Assembly: GCA_036362985.1 (NCBI GenBank)
Contig: JAYGXS010000007.1
Span: forward strand, 18,939,482-19,003,481
Direction of reading: 5' to 3'
DNA from: Ligula intestinalis
Taxonomy: Eukaryota; Platyhelminthes; Cestoda; Diphyllobothriidea; Diphyllobothriidae
Length of the DNA: 64,000 nucleotides
The position numbers and the translations under genes were made by a program. The stretch's first letter is position 1. Each line of letters begins with the position of its first letter. Shown piece after piece: positions 42,736 to 54,816 of this stretch. Under the pieces are notes generated by a model, which saw nothing but the letters and a program-made list of their open reading frames with translations, was not told the DNA's origin and did not search any database.

Positions 42736-43066
42736 TATCAAGACGCCAAAACTGAGGCTAAGAGTCCATGTACATTTTTATTTTGATAATATTTTAATAA
42801 ACGTTTCTAATAATATTACTAAACGTCTTCCGACTTATGAGTATAACAAATGAAAGGGGGTTTAAACGTAATAAATGGGTCGTTCTGCCACGAAAGGGGC
42901 CCACTGCAAAGCGAAAGCCGCCATTATGGCCGATCGCTATGTATCTCTATAAATAGATATTAGATAGATATATATAAAGGGGTCCAAAATAGATCTCGAC
43001 TAGATATTAGAATAACTATGGATAGAGATTCTATAGACCTTCCATAGACGTTAACTGCTACTAGGG

Positions 43067-43127
43067 CTCCCTTTCGTATAAACCTTTGCAGCACCTTTCA
43101 GGCAGAGTATTTTACTATGCTATTTAA
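43067..43127 (-). repeat. Repeat interrupted by the CACTA-like element (right part)
   Basis: Inverted match to 23251-23311; ends at the second gap. Confidence 0.8.
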
Positions 43128-43227
43128 NNNNNNNNNNNNNNNNNNNNNNNNNNNNNNNNNNNNNNNNNNNNNNNNNNNNNNNNNNNNNNNNNNNNNNNNN
43201 NNNNNNNNNNNNNNNNNNNNNNNNNNN
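43128..43227. other. Assembly gap (100 N)
   Basis: Exactly 100 N, beginning right after TGCTATTTAA, the inverse of the first base run after the gap at 23250. Confidence 0.99.
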
Positions 43228-43429
43228 GGATCCAAGTTTGTTGGGCTGCGAGTTGCAAAAATGGAGAGAAAACTCGTTTGCAAATTGTCGCTGGATTCTC
43301 CTGGAGCCCGAAAGTGATCACCAGAGAGGTGTCGTTGAAGGGCAAAATAAACAGCGGCAGGTGAGGAGAGAGTTGAGCCGTGGAGGGTGATTAGCAAGAT
43401 AGTTGCTAGCACGCGTCAAAACCGAAAGT

Positions 43430-44720
43430 GTATACGTGTGTTGTATGTAGTTTTTAACAAAATTGGTTATTGATAAATTTAAACAACACATAAATAGGGC
43501 CAAGAGCCCACAGTCATGCATAAGCCGTCTGCAAGGACCTAAGAGGATACGAAGATTGGCCTAAAAGTTGACGGCTAGACAAATATACTTATAATAGGGA
43601 AGATCATTGGGTAGCCTCACACGTAGTAATGTAAATTTTCACAAGTAATCCGTAAAAAATAAGACGAATGCCAACCAAATTGCCTTAAGATTGAAGAGTA
43701 CGAAACTTCAAACGGTTGGAAATAAGCGAAAACGGTTTAGCAACATCTGGGGCAAAACTTAACAAAGAAAATTAACGACGACCGATAATCGCCGAGGTTT
43801 GGTGAAGTAAAATCGAGGAAGATATCAGGAGTTAGTCATAATTAATGGAAACAACCTCGTTTACCTCCCTTCGGGAATTTTCTGTCCTTGAAATCTCCAC
43901 AGTTTTGAGGTTTGACAAAAGTATTCGAAATGTACTATCTGAAAGGTTCCAAAAGTTTGGAGATAACATCTCGATCAGGCTTGATGAAGGCTTGTTGCTA
44001 TCTTAAATGAAAAGGAGCCTTGCTGAAGTTTGATACTTTTGGGTAGTTTATTCCGACTACCATGGCTTTACTGAAACATTGCGATATCTAACTGTAAGGA
44101 AGATGTAAAAAAAGACAGCTCGGTGACTGGTGGGCGGAGAGTTGTCGAGCATTCTCTGAGTACTACGGGGATTAAAAGGATCAACTGTTTTTACTTTTGA
44201 CCAGTAAAACTAGGCCCTTCTGCAGTCTTTGAAGCCACAAGAGATAGAGGTGAGAAATTCAAGTGCCTATGGTTACGTCACAGTGGGTAAAATGGAAACG
44301 ATTTATACGTGGACATTCTAAAGCACAGACATCTATCGTTCCATGAAATTTGTAGACAAGAAAGCACTTAACTGATCAGTGGCCAGTTGGGTGGCTGCAA
44401 TAGGGCTATTGAGAACGTCATGACTGGTGTGTCGCTGCGTTTTTTACTGCAAACCCACAAAATACGTTTTCCGAAAAAATGCTCAATATTTTTTTCATTT
44501 TCTCCTGTTTGCTGCTTTTTCACCTCATTCTTTCGCATCCTTTGGCATCTTCAATAAGCTGAAGTGCTAATAATAAATGAATGACTTCCAACGCTTTTTC
44601 GCTCCAAGGGCCTATTGTGACTTTGTTAAGGCAGTGCCCTTTGAGTTATTAAAATCAACATATCTATCTATCAATGATGCGCATCAATATAGATATGTCA
44701 GTTGACTTAATCGTTAAAAT
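43430..44720. other. No recognisable gene
   Basis: AT-rich with short frames only; no motif or repeat identified. Confidence 0.6.
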
Positions 44721-44726
44721 CTTACA

Positions 44727-44802
44727 GCCTCGTTGGGAGTCGAACCCACACGGCAGGGAAGGCATTTACGCAGACAGCCCTCTACTGTTGAGCTACGAAT
44801 CT
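44727..44802 (-). repeat. tRNA-like module (tRNA-derived SINE or pseudogene)
   Basis: On the minus strand GATTCGTAGCTCAACAGTAG opens with a D-arm-like A-box, and GTGGGTTCGACTCCCA gives a T-arm with B-box. The ends pair (GATTCGT with ACGAGGC, 6 of 7 allowing G-T). The anticodon arm does not fold into a 5-bp stem with a 7-base loop, so it is not a working tRNA. Confidence 0.55.
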
Positions 44803-44804
44803 CA

Positions 44805-47800
44805 CCTTTAACCATAAATTTTATCTCACTTGGGTCGAATTGCTTGCACAACAAAATTTTTCGTATAGAATCCATTAGTACGGATACAGTAGAATGACTG
44901 CCATTAGATATGAACCAACTAGCAGTCTCCAACTCCACAGCAATTGTAGGTTAGTTAGCTGGCATGCATTCGATTAGAAAATATTTTGAGTGTGGTCTAT
45001 AAGAGATTTACAGTTAAATTTCTTTTGATGTTTTCAGTTTTACAAAGGCTAGGCTCTAACAGAAGCATATTACTAAACAACCATCAACCTAAGTAACCGT
45101 TGGAATTAGCCCTAATCTGAAATGGGTATGACAGTGTAGTGACATTTCACGCTAGGTCATGCATGACAGCGGCTAAATACACATCTTTTGAAGGATCAAT
45201 CAAAAGAGACTTTTGATAGACCAAAATATTTCTACTACGAAACTTTAACTCCTACACCGCACAGATTCTATATTCCATATTTTATATAATCGCACATTTG
45301 TAGATAGTGTAGGATACGAATTAGTTTGGCCGGATAATAAAAGATTGAACCTATTCCAATGGTTATAGGATAGTAAGTGATGTAAGGCGTCGAAGGCCTT
45401 AGTGTTAGGGATAATTTTATTGAGTTTTGAAGGACTAGAGTGTTAAAAATGGATAAGTGACCCCCAGACAGATAGACTGGATTTGTTCACCAGAAGAGGA
45501 TATCTGGGTTGCTTCATTATACACTTATTTCAGAGTCTTTTTTGTCAATTGTGATAAAAGGCGAGCTGCTGAGGTGTATCATACATCTTCACATCTGGAG
45601 ATCATGATTAGAATTCCAACACCAACTCGCTTGTTATTCGTGTACTCTAGGGTAAAGTCCTTCAATCGTTACTCATTTTGGTCAATATTAAAGACTGAGT
45701 CGACGTCATAAACTCCAGTACCATAATTTTTTTCGAAGATACCAAACCCTACGAGAAATCCCGATACTGGTAGACATTGACTTAAAAAGACGTGCATTTA
45801 CGCAACTTGAGAAGTAGCTGTTCGGCAAACCCTACGAGAAATCGTTCCGCCTTCCTTAGCGTAGGTCATACAATTCTAGCTTTCTTAGAGCAAAAATGAT
45901 TGCAATTTCTCTGAGCGACTGCTAACGAAGGATACGAAAATAATGATGAATCTTGATTATTTGCCATACGAAGCCAAATCACCTCAGCTTACTTTACTTC
46001 CCCTTCATAACAACACCTGCGTGGTCATCATAAAGAACTAACGGATTCCATGAATTCTTCAAAATGTCTCAGAAGGACGGCATGCATGGTCATACTTACA
46101 AATGAAGTAGACGCCTGTTGATGTAAGTGGAGAAACCTTTTATTGAAATTCTTTGGGCATGGAAGGAATTCTAGTCTAGATGATGACGGACTCCGCAGTC
46201 CACAAGGTCGCATCTCCGGCGTTTCGGTGATGATCACGTGGCCTTTGCCATTCCCCCATCTTGTCAACCCTGTTGTCCGCGATGGCCTCCTCCGATCTTA
46301 CCTCCGTGTTGGTTGATCATGAAGCCAGTCGTGCAGTGTTTCAGTGGTGAGCGGCAGCCTCTGCTGCTATATGGTTTCTCCGATTGACAAGAAGCGTTTC
46401 CAACCCTCATACGTTCTCATCAACAGTCCTGTCTCATTGCACTACAATCAATCTTAACAACCAACCTCCTTAATTTTGCAGAAGAAGTTTTTATCCTACA
46501 TTTTGTTTTCTTTTTAAGTGGGGGTCCGCTGAACTCGTTTTAATGGTAGGAGTTTTTTTTACTGCTTCCTCCTTAGTTCATCGTGCGTTTCTGCGAGTGT
46601 TGACTACTATTTTAAAACGACGATATGTTGGTGGGTATGAATTTTATCTGCCAACACTACTAAACGCTCCCGCTGCCTAGTTGATTGTTCACAAAGAGCA
46701 GCATTTATCAACTTTGTATTTATTTTTCCACAGCACCAAGTTTGCAATGACGAGGTTCTTCGGGCCTACAATATGAAATTATTAATTTATTTATCAGCCG
46801 CTGGCCAGGATCAAAGGCTGGTCAGCCAGAACAAAGCAAAAGGTGACCAAGTGCCCGTGACCTTGAGCAACGCTCGACGCGTGCGACGCGTCATGATGTC
46901 GCGACACTACGGAAGGGCATACTTAGCAGGTGGAGGCCAGAAAGGTAGGGATAATTTATTCCGTTTACAGAGGAATGGAGACTTAGCAGGTAGATATATG
47001 ACTTTGGCGCGCATGTCCTTCCACTGGAGCGGCGTGGTCCGAAGTGATCTCTTAGCAGCAGGCATCCCATCCACCAGAAAGAGTGTTCATTGTCTGGGCC
47101 TTGAAGGTTATTGGCCGGACAGACTGCATTAATCTAGGCGTGCATGCATCTGATTTGCCGCCGGGCGAAACCAACTTTGCGGCATGTGTGATTGGATTTT
47201 AAAGAGGCCACCTTCAGTGCAGGCGTACGCATTAGCAGCGGCGGGTATTGGGGCCTGCTGGCCTATGTGGAGTGACTCAACACGCATTTAATACGCTCAT
47301 TTAGTGATAAACGGTTGTACTCATGATAAAACTTGCATCAGTGGTCTTACATTGTGCTTGTATTACGCACCCATGTCTGAACACTTTCCAGAAATACCGG
47401 TTTACACCTTGATGCTGCTGCCTTTTTACATATGAATGTACAGGTAAAAAGTAAAATAATTTCTCCCTTCATAAAATGACATAGTCTGATTATGAAAATA
47501 GCAAATATTTAAAATGAGCTTGAGTTAACGGTTTCAAACGATGGTTACTGTTAAATGCGTAGTAGTGCGTAATCTAGGCGTCAAAAATGGCTGAATATGC
47601 CAGGACGCAAATAACTTACATACACAGAAGCGATCGTTATCGAAACAGACTTCATATGTCAGCAATAGTTTTTATAAGGCAACCATCCACGTAGAATACA
47701 ATGGTCTTCTGAAAATTTTGTAAGATACCAATGATTTGACGTATGGTTCGCTTGCAACGCGCTGTCAGGTACTGGCGATAATCACACAAAATAAATTTCC

Positions 47801-49970
47801 CGTGTATAGTGATCCGTAAGTTGAGTCAAATTACAGAGTCCCTACAGAATTAAGAGGTTCTTACAAATTATGTGTGCAATCTAGACTGCGAACCCTCATG
47901 ATGATCGTCAGAGTTCATGCATAAGGGCTTTGAATGCATTTTGAAGCAAAAAAATAAAACGAGATTTTCGAAATCGTTTACGTTTTGTGTGAAGTGTTTA
48001 ATACTTTTTCCAACATTATCAGACACCCGTTGGTGGTGGACAGCCAATGGTGTTGCCCGATTTCTTTGTTCAGTGACTGCCGCCGCAGCGTCATGCAATG
48101 TAACATGCAGCTGCTTCCGACTCGTTGGGCTGAAAGTATGGCGAGAATGATTTGTGAGGCCAAAGCGATGTTGAGAAAGCAAGGTCCTTCTGTCTTACGG
48201 GCACCTGGTAATAGGGGGTTATATGGGTCGGGTAGTAAACTAATAACCTATAGACGACGATAACTGGATACAATAATAGTAATAAGAGCCAAAAATGAAC
48301 GTTTGTTTTAAAAAGAAGAAAAAGAAGGCCGTTGGGTATAGATAGGGAAACAAAAGCGCAAAGTTAACTCTACAGTGGCAAAGTTAATGGTGAAGCATGC
48401 TATTGGTGCGAATAATCAGGGAACTAAATACTGAAGTCCAAGGAAGCGGCAAACTAATCCTGCGTGAGTGGCAACCAATGAGAGGTAGGCAAGATTGCAA
48501 ACGGGTAGCATTTAATGTGCGTGTAGTATAAATCGCTTCGGCAGCTGGCGCAAACGACAGAATATGTTAGCATAGAAGTGCAAACAATGGAGATGTGGAA
48601 GCCAAGTTAGGACAAATCTTAAGCTATAATAGGATTAAATAGGAAGAAAAGTGGCTTTTTTAATTGAAGATTTATTTATGAAAATGCAAATTGCACTGGC
48701 CGAGAAATGATAAAATTTGCCTTAAATTCAGCCCCTCAGGAGTAGCCGCAAGAGACAGCTTATGCGCGAACCCTATTGCACCAGGCAGCACGGCGAAAAT
48801 GAGAACAACACCTGTGGTTACCTCCAAGGAAACTGTATGGCCAGGTGAAAGACAAAGAACGAATGTTAAGACAAATTTTGCGAAAACTCTCCTGGCTGGA
48901 GGAACCTTGTAAAAGTAGAAGTTTGCGCAGCTTATACCGTGTTAGGAGCTGTACTAACGAAGATAGTAACACCAACTTAACAGTGCTTAAACTGTTGACT
49001 TCGTAACAGAAGCTTTTTTTGTCTGTTGCAGCCCCGGCACTCACAGTGCACGCTCTGTCAGGCTATCTCAACCAAGGCAATGCTGAGAGCTAGTGAAAAC
49101 TCGTAATTCAAACAATGTGGTTTCGTGCTGTGAACAGAAAGGACTGCTGCCCTCTCGGCTTCGCTGCCATTACGCAAACTTAATGGTCCAAAGAAAGCTT
49201 GCGCAGAACGGTGATGGTTTTGTTTTCTGTTGTGGCTTCACTTAAGGGTAAAGGACATACCGGCAGCCTGGGAAATTTTATGTCACCATATTGCCGAACT
49301 GTACAATGTGGATGAGGCAGAAGGTAAGGGCAATCTTGTCACTCATGATATGTGTTATTAAAAGGAGAACCGCTAGGTGTGCAAGCCGAGAGTAGACAAG
49401 CGTCTGCATGCAAACCAATTTCTGTCTTTTCACGAAATCGCAGATGCAAATCAGGAGAAGACGCGCGGCGGCAGGCAAAATCATTTCCCTTCAAATGTTT
49501 TTCAATGTTTAGATAAGGGCAGTGGAATCTGCGAGGCGAGGCCGAACAAATCAGAAGCGTATGTACTGCTGACCGATCTGACAGACACGAATTATATGGC
49601 AAGGTTGCATGTAGGAAGGCATACGGAGGCGGAACAAAGGATGCCCCAGGGGAACAGGACAAGACTGCCACGCCGAAGACGATGGGTATAAGAATGCTGG
49701 AAACCTGACGAAACCCGCGAATCAGAACAGCGGTGGGAAGCGTTTGACAATGCGTGTCTCACGAACGGCCATATTTGTGGGAGAAAGGCAAATTATGTAA
49801 AGCATCGCTTGCGGTAAAGGTAAATGTACTAAGATAAGGCAATAGATTTTCATTTAATGGTCTAGTTTTTGTTTCCCCTGGCAACCAGACGCAAAGCATC
49901 CGTGTAAAGTGATAGGCAAGAAAGTGCACCAGATCACTGGCAAGCGCGATATAATCAAAGGCGGTCCTTT
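44805..49970. other. Long stretch without a supportable gene
   Basis: Short frames only. A minus-strand frame at about 48666-48950 is hydrophobic (RVFAKFVLTFVLCLSPGH, then GVVLIFAVLPGAIGFAHKL) and could be a terminal exon, but I find no family match. Near 46100-46260 the minus strand has ATCACCGAAACGCCGGAGAT, faintly like the Penelope-type blocks of PRPF39 intron 9. Confidence 0.5.
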
Positions 49971-49973
49971 AGT

Positions 49974-51330
49974 TCAGTCGAAAATCTGCGGAGAAGGATG
50001 GTCGCAAACAATTTGGTGACTATATCTATGACGCGGATAACCGCGGTAATTTGAGCATAACGGCATGTCACCTCGTTTCGTTATCGGCAAGGTAATGGAC
50101 AGTGAACGATCGACGGGGATGACTTCGGTAGTCCATATAGTCAAATATAGCCGGTGCAGTGAGTCCGTCAAAGCATAACAATAAGTTTCGAAGGCTTCTG
50201 CTGCGATTCCATCTTCACCCGCTGCCTTCCGAAACTTCAGTCGTTGGAATACCGATTGCAGTTCAATTCTCGGAGGTGGCTTGCAGCCACTATCATACGG
50301 AATTTCAGTTGATAGCTGTAGGCTTGCAGGTAAACGTATGGGTGGTTCCCGTAGCTCACTAAAGCGCTTCAGCCATTGATCGATTTTTGGAGTGATATCA
50401 GTTATCAATTGAGCCGACTTATCCCGAATGGAAGTGCAAGGAGGTGTACATTTGTCAGCTGCTTAACGCAAAAGTTAACAGAACTGGTGGTAGTTACCCG
50501 AGTTTCAAACTGCTTCCATGGAGCATGCTGACTAGATTCAATGGTTCTGACGGTTGCATCTTGTTGATCGCGTAACTTGACGTTAAATTAAGCAGTAGTT
50601 ATCCGAGTTTTACAACCGAGCGATTCTAACTTGTACCGAGAGATGCAGGGTGGGTGTGAAGATCTAGTCTTTCCTCGGTAAAACCTGTTGTTGCAAGCCC
50701 AAATTCATCACACAATGTAGCACGTTTGTCAAGTGTGACAAATGATTATTGAGCGAAGTTTGGTTATCGATGTTTTGTGCAGGGTCAATGAAAACAGCGA
50801 ATTGATCTCTGATCAGTGCGGGGAGACTTTCGTTGAACGCTACACGGGTTTCTGGATTTGACAGTGCCATAACGTTGACACGTTTGGGGCGCAGTTTGGT
50901 ACTGCGACTCGACAATCGGATTTTAAAGTGGGCACGGACAAATACATGAACTGGATTGACTTTCGCACCTCCAAACGATCGACTGTGGGACACGAAGTTG
51001 GCCCACCTTGAGCATACTAAGATATAGGCTATGGGGTTTGAGGTGCGGCCACCATTTCGACAACACATTTGCAACTGCCGATGGAGGGGGGGGGGGTATT
51101 AGAAACGAGTGCGTATAACGACGAGAAGACCATAGTCAGCAAATGTTATCAATCATTCTATTTTGTGGCAATGTTAGCCCATTGCGTATTTTTCGATGAT
51201 GTGTCTCGGTCTCATTGCACGGGCGACTCCTAGCATTCCAGTATCCAGCGAAGAAGAACTAGTCTGTAGGGGTCATCATTAACACTGTAGCTTGAAAGCG
51301 TTCATAGAGCTCACTATGCGGGGAACGCCA
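49974..51330 (-). mobile_element. RTE-like LINE, family 1, truncated copy A
   Basis: Minus strand: end of the endonuclease region (51074-50664, with RPKRVNVMALSNPETRVAFN) and start of the RT (50408-49974, with LQSVFQRLKFRKAAGEDGIA, SITLPITKRGD and CSNYRGY). Closely related to copy B at 54.8-58.1 kb. The 3' half is missing and several frameshifts are present. Confidence 0.8.
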
Positions 51331-52207
51331 ATCCAAAATACAATCATGAACTACTCGAACTTACTCTACAATGACATAAACGCCATTGCAACAACTGTCT
51401 CCCTCATAAAATCGCTAGAGTATGCCTAGATGCAGTCAATAAAAACTCCGGCTTCGCAAGTAGCCACTGCTACCTAAGACAGCAACTTGGGGTTCTGTAC
51501 ACATTATGGTGCCCTCTACCTTTTTCAAAAACACGAAGTCAACCTGGTAATTGTAGTTATCAAAGCACAAACACCGCTTGGACACTATACGTTTTACACC
51601 TCGTGTATCGTTGTTTACTCCTCGTTCTAGTAGTTTTAATTCGTTTCCAGTATCGAATTTTTCCTCTCCCTGAATTGTAACCAAAGCTCATAAGCCTAAT
51701 TGTGAGCACACTTTTAATGTTTTCAATTATTCAGCCCTGATTATAACCTGCTCTTCGTTCTGACCAGAGCTATATTTCCAATGAGCGCTGCAGCTCTTAT
51801 TTGCGTCTAGCTTCATGTACCTCATAATAGAAATGATGGCAGATAATCAAGCGTTTTTGACTTCTAGGTGTCCTTCGGTTACACTTCTGAAAATTAAAAC
51901 AGGTGACATTTTTATGCCTTTGACTTCCACGCCCCTATAGTTAAAATAGGCTGAACACGGGCGGTTTGATTTGAAAGCTATCGTTTCTTGTTATAGATTT
52001 TTGTGGATGTTCCATCAACATTCACTTATCTTTGCATTAGTTCGGGTAAAATTCGCCGTTTTGATCTCATAGTAAACACTCGCTGTATTTTTAGCGATTT
52101 TAAATAAGAAGTAGACTACAAACGGTCATGTAGGCATGCGTGGCTTTGGAATTATAATTCCAATTGGACTCGCAGAACGCACGTACTACTGCGCATGTGC
52201 TTGGGGA

Positions 52208-52215
52208 TATATAAA
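52208..52215 (+). promoter_or_regulatory. TATA-like box upstream of a hairpin
   Basis: TATATAAA in a locally GC-richer setting (GCATGTGCTTGGGG before it), about 60 bp upstream of the stem-loop at 52276. No reading frame follows, so if real it would drive a non-coding transcript. Confidence 0.3.
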
Positions 52216-52275
52216 GTTCACGTCAGTGGACCAGAAATTCAATCGCATTCAACTCCAGATTCCCTAAGTATGTTA

Positions 52276-52347
52276 CCTGATTTAGTGATCTTTTTTAATT
52301 AATATTGGTTGCAATTGATATTTAGTTGAAAAGATCACTAAATCAGG
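52276..52347. repeat. 19-bp perfect inverted repeat (stem-loop)
   Basis: CCTGATTTAGTGATCTTTT at 52276-52294 is perfectly complementary to 52329-52347, with a 34-base A/T-rich loop. Total 72 bases, the size of a small hairpin precursor or a tiny foldback element. Confidence 0.8.
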
Positions 52348-54816
52348 CGTTTGTCCCCAATAGTAATATGCAGGCGTAGTGTCGCCATAACTGTGACATT
52401 TTCACGACATGCACATAGCGATAATATGTCAGCATAACGTTTGCATACACTATTGGGGAAAAAAAAGATTGAGGTACTAATTCCTTTGCTTTGCAGCCAA
52501 ACTTTCAAGTTTATCATTTTTGTTATAGACAGTACATGATTCACTTTGTTCCGAAAAAAACTTTAAAACAGTTTGATTCCCTATAAACAGAACGCATCCC
52601 ATTATTACCCCTCTGTACAGGAAGCGTCTCACGTTTTCCGTTACCTGCCACTCGGTAAGCCTTATTTACTTGCGTGTGCCCTGCCCTCAGATCAAACTTT
52701 CCAACTGCTAAGAAATCATTGATTAAATACGTGCCCGCCATAAGCTTGACCTAACTCTGCACTTTGGGAGGTTTTCAGAACACTATAAATGTCATTGATT
52801 GGAGCAGAATCTTATCTATGTTTCTCCGAGCTTACGGCATTTCATCGTAAAGGGTACACTCTTAGCTTCGGTTGATAATTCTTCGGTTTTGGATCATTGA
52901 CGGCTGTTTTAAAGCCCCTGCTTACACGAGAATCCACACTCGGATAGTCTTCGCAGCGTGGTTTTCGTCATCTTAGTCGTTCTATCGGCATTCGTATAGC
53001 ACGTCAATGCAGTTAAAACCACATACCGAAGTTTTGAACACCCGAGTGGACACTGGGTTATATTACAAATCCATAGCGATTATCGCCCGTATTGTGCGAT
53101 AACTACATCCTTTGATGCCGAAACGTGAGAAGAGTAGGAATTGAAGAGGTAGTAACTGCAATTGAGGTCAACAAATTCGAAGTATTATCAAGAAGACAAA
53201 AAAGCCCGAAATATTTAACCCACCGGCTCAAATCAGTGGCAGCTGCTGCGAAGAGCTTTGAAAAAGGGTAATATAAGACCAGCAATTGGTAACTGTGTTG
53301 GAAAGAGATGAAATAGTACCCTGGGCTTATCGGTTACATAACCTTGGCGAGCTTATGGAGCAAGGGAGCGCTACCTGCTGCCACTGAAGTGAAGCGAGAT
53401 TCGTCATCTATAAGTTCAAGCCTAAAAGAGAAGATGTAGAAGAAGCTGAAAAAGTTGAAAATAATGCAGGGGAGGACTTTGTGAATCTGTGCATATGCAT
53501 CCACCGTCTGACCATGTGAATCAGTTGAGTCGTCGAAAGAAAGCCGGAAGTGGATGCCCAGATAAGCTGTGCGAAATTATCCATCGTGTTCTTCTGTCTA
53601 TAACTAAACTTTGAATTGGAAAGGATAGTTATTTTAAAAACGCCCCCCCACCTCTCGAATTGTCATGGGTCGGAGATTCCCAAAGTTGAAATCAAGAAAG
53701 AGCCTGTAAAAGTATATTTAGCTAAGCGAACCGTGGTAGCAATTAATCTAGCTGATCAGTTGTTGGTGAAAAGAAAGAAGATCTTCGGAAAATCGAGTTG
53801 TACTCGTGAATTTTCGTTGTTAGTGTTTGTGTTGTTAGTCGTTGGTGCGAGGTATGTGCCTATGCCTAAACTTTGTACAGCTGCGGCCAACGGGCGAAGC
53901 CAAAACTATCGGTGGCGTTTCTGAGAATCGAAGGCTGAGTAACGCGTGAGTAGTAGTCAATGCATTCTGACTGGGAAAAATTGCATAAAGGTTAGGTTGA
54001 AAAAGGCATAACAAGCGGAACAACTAAAACGGTGTACAAATAAGATGTATAAAAGAATACTTTCCACCGATTTACCATCTTTAGTCAGCTGCTTCCAAAC
54101 TAGGCTCAAAATATTTGAAGTTGATCATTAGGCCCATTCCCCTGCAAATTGGGCCATGAGCGCTCTCTGTCTGTCAACACGTAAGGATTATACACTTCTT
54201 GTGAAGGGCTGCTGAACTTCCTCTTTAATTTTGGCTTTATGTGCACAAGCAGTCTCTACCTATGGTCTATTTCAAGATTTCAAGGTTTCCAATACTTTAA
54301 TATAGTCAAAATAAAACTGTATAAAAGATTCTATATATTAGGATAACACAATAAAGGGATTTTCGATACCGTTTATATGTCGAATGTCACTCCAATTTCA
54401 ATGATTTTTTTAGTTTCCAGGCATAAGTTTAACTGTAGAGCAGTGGACTTTGAGTGATTTAAAATCTAACTCTCATCTCAACGTCAGTTTATTGTGTCTT
54501 GTCGGTGGTGTACAAGGAATTTCGGACGTCAATTAAGCCGCAATAGCATGTTCCTGTGCGTACTTATACTTATTCGTACTTATTATAGCGGTGATTATTC
54601 CGTATATAGCCGGCATTGATAATGTCGTGGATTATAATTTTCCACGCGTGGCAGATCTGGAGAATTCTGTCCATTTTACAGCAACATTCGCCGAATGCTG
54701 AAAGTGTATGGACCATTTTTATGTCTTGGCTCGAGCTACGTTTTGAGTTGACCCTCTCTCCGATGCCCCCAGTTAGGCAGCTATGCCGGATACTGCTTAC
54801 CTGATACTTGATCCGA

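Larger units (their letters stand above)
39211..43066 (+). mobile_element. CACTA/EnSpm-like DNA transposon, 3856 bp, with TIRs
   Basis: The 11-bp inverted termini CCCTAGTAGCA (39211-39221 and complement at 43056-43066) bound a two-gene element. Gene 1 is a transposase (39501-41597), gene 2 a DUF4806-like protein (41781-42735). The host repeat's empty form at 23.3 kb shows the insertion point; the flanks give at most a 2-bp CT duplication. Sub-terminal A/T-rich TAGATAT blocks occur at both ends, as in CACTA elements. Confidence 0.85.
51340..54600. other. Stretch with a hairpin but no gene
   Basis: No conserved frame. A TATA-like TATATAAA at 52208-52215 and a perfect inverted repeat at 52276-52347 are listed separately. 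A short match to PRPF39 intron 9 (CTCGTGAATTTTCG, 53.80 and 14.55 kb) suggests a shared dispersed repeat. Confidence 0.5.

Noticed and set aside
43098..43412. Reading frames crossing the second gap
   Set aside because: They run through 34 unknown codons made of N; no evidence the two sides are joined in frame.
44727..44802. A functional tRNA gene
   Set aside because: The anticodon arm does not form the required 5-bp stem and 7-base loop, and the T-stem has a mismatch; kept only as a tRNA-like repeat.
46773..47132. 119-codon plus-strand frame
   Set aside because: No motif, repeat of ACTTAGCAGGT only, no splice partners or homology; treated as chance.
53616..53924. 102-codon plus-strand frame
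   Set aside because: One hydrophobic run but no family match, and it contains the dispersed short repeat shared with PRPF39 intron 9.
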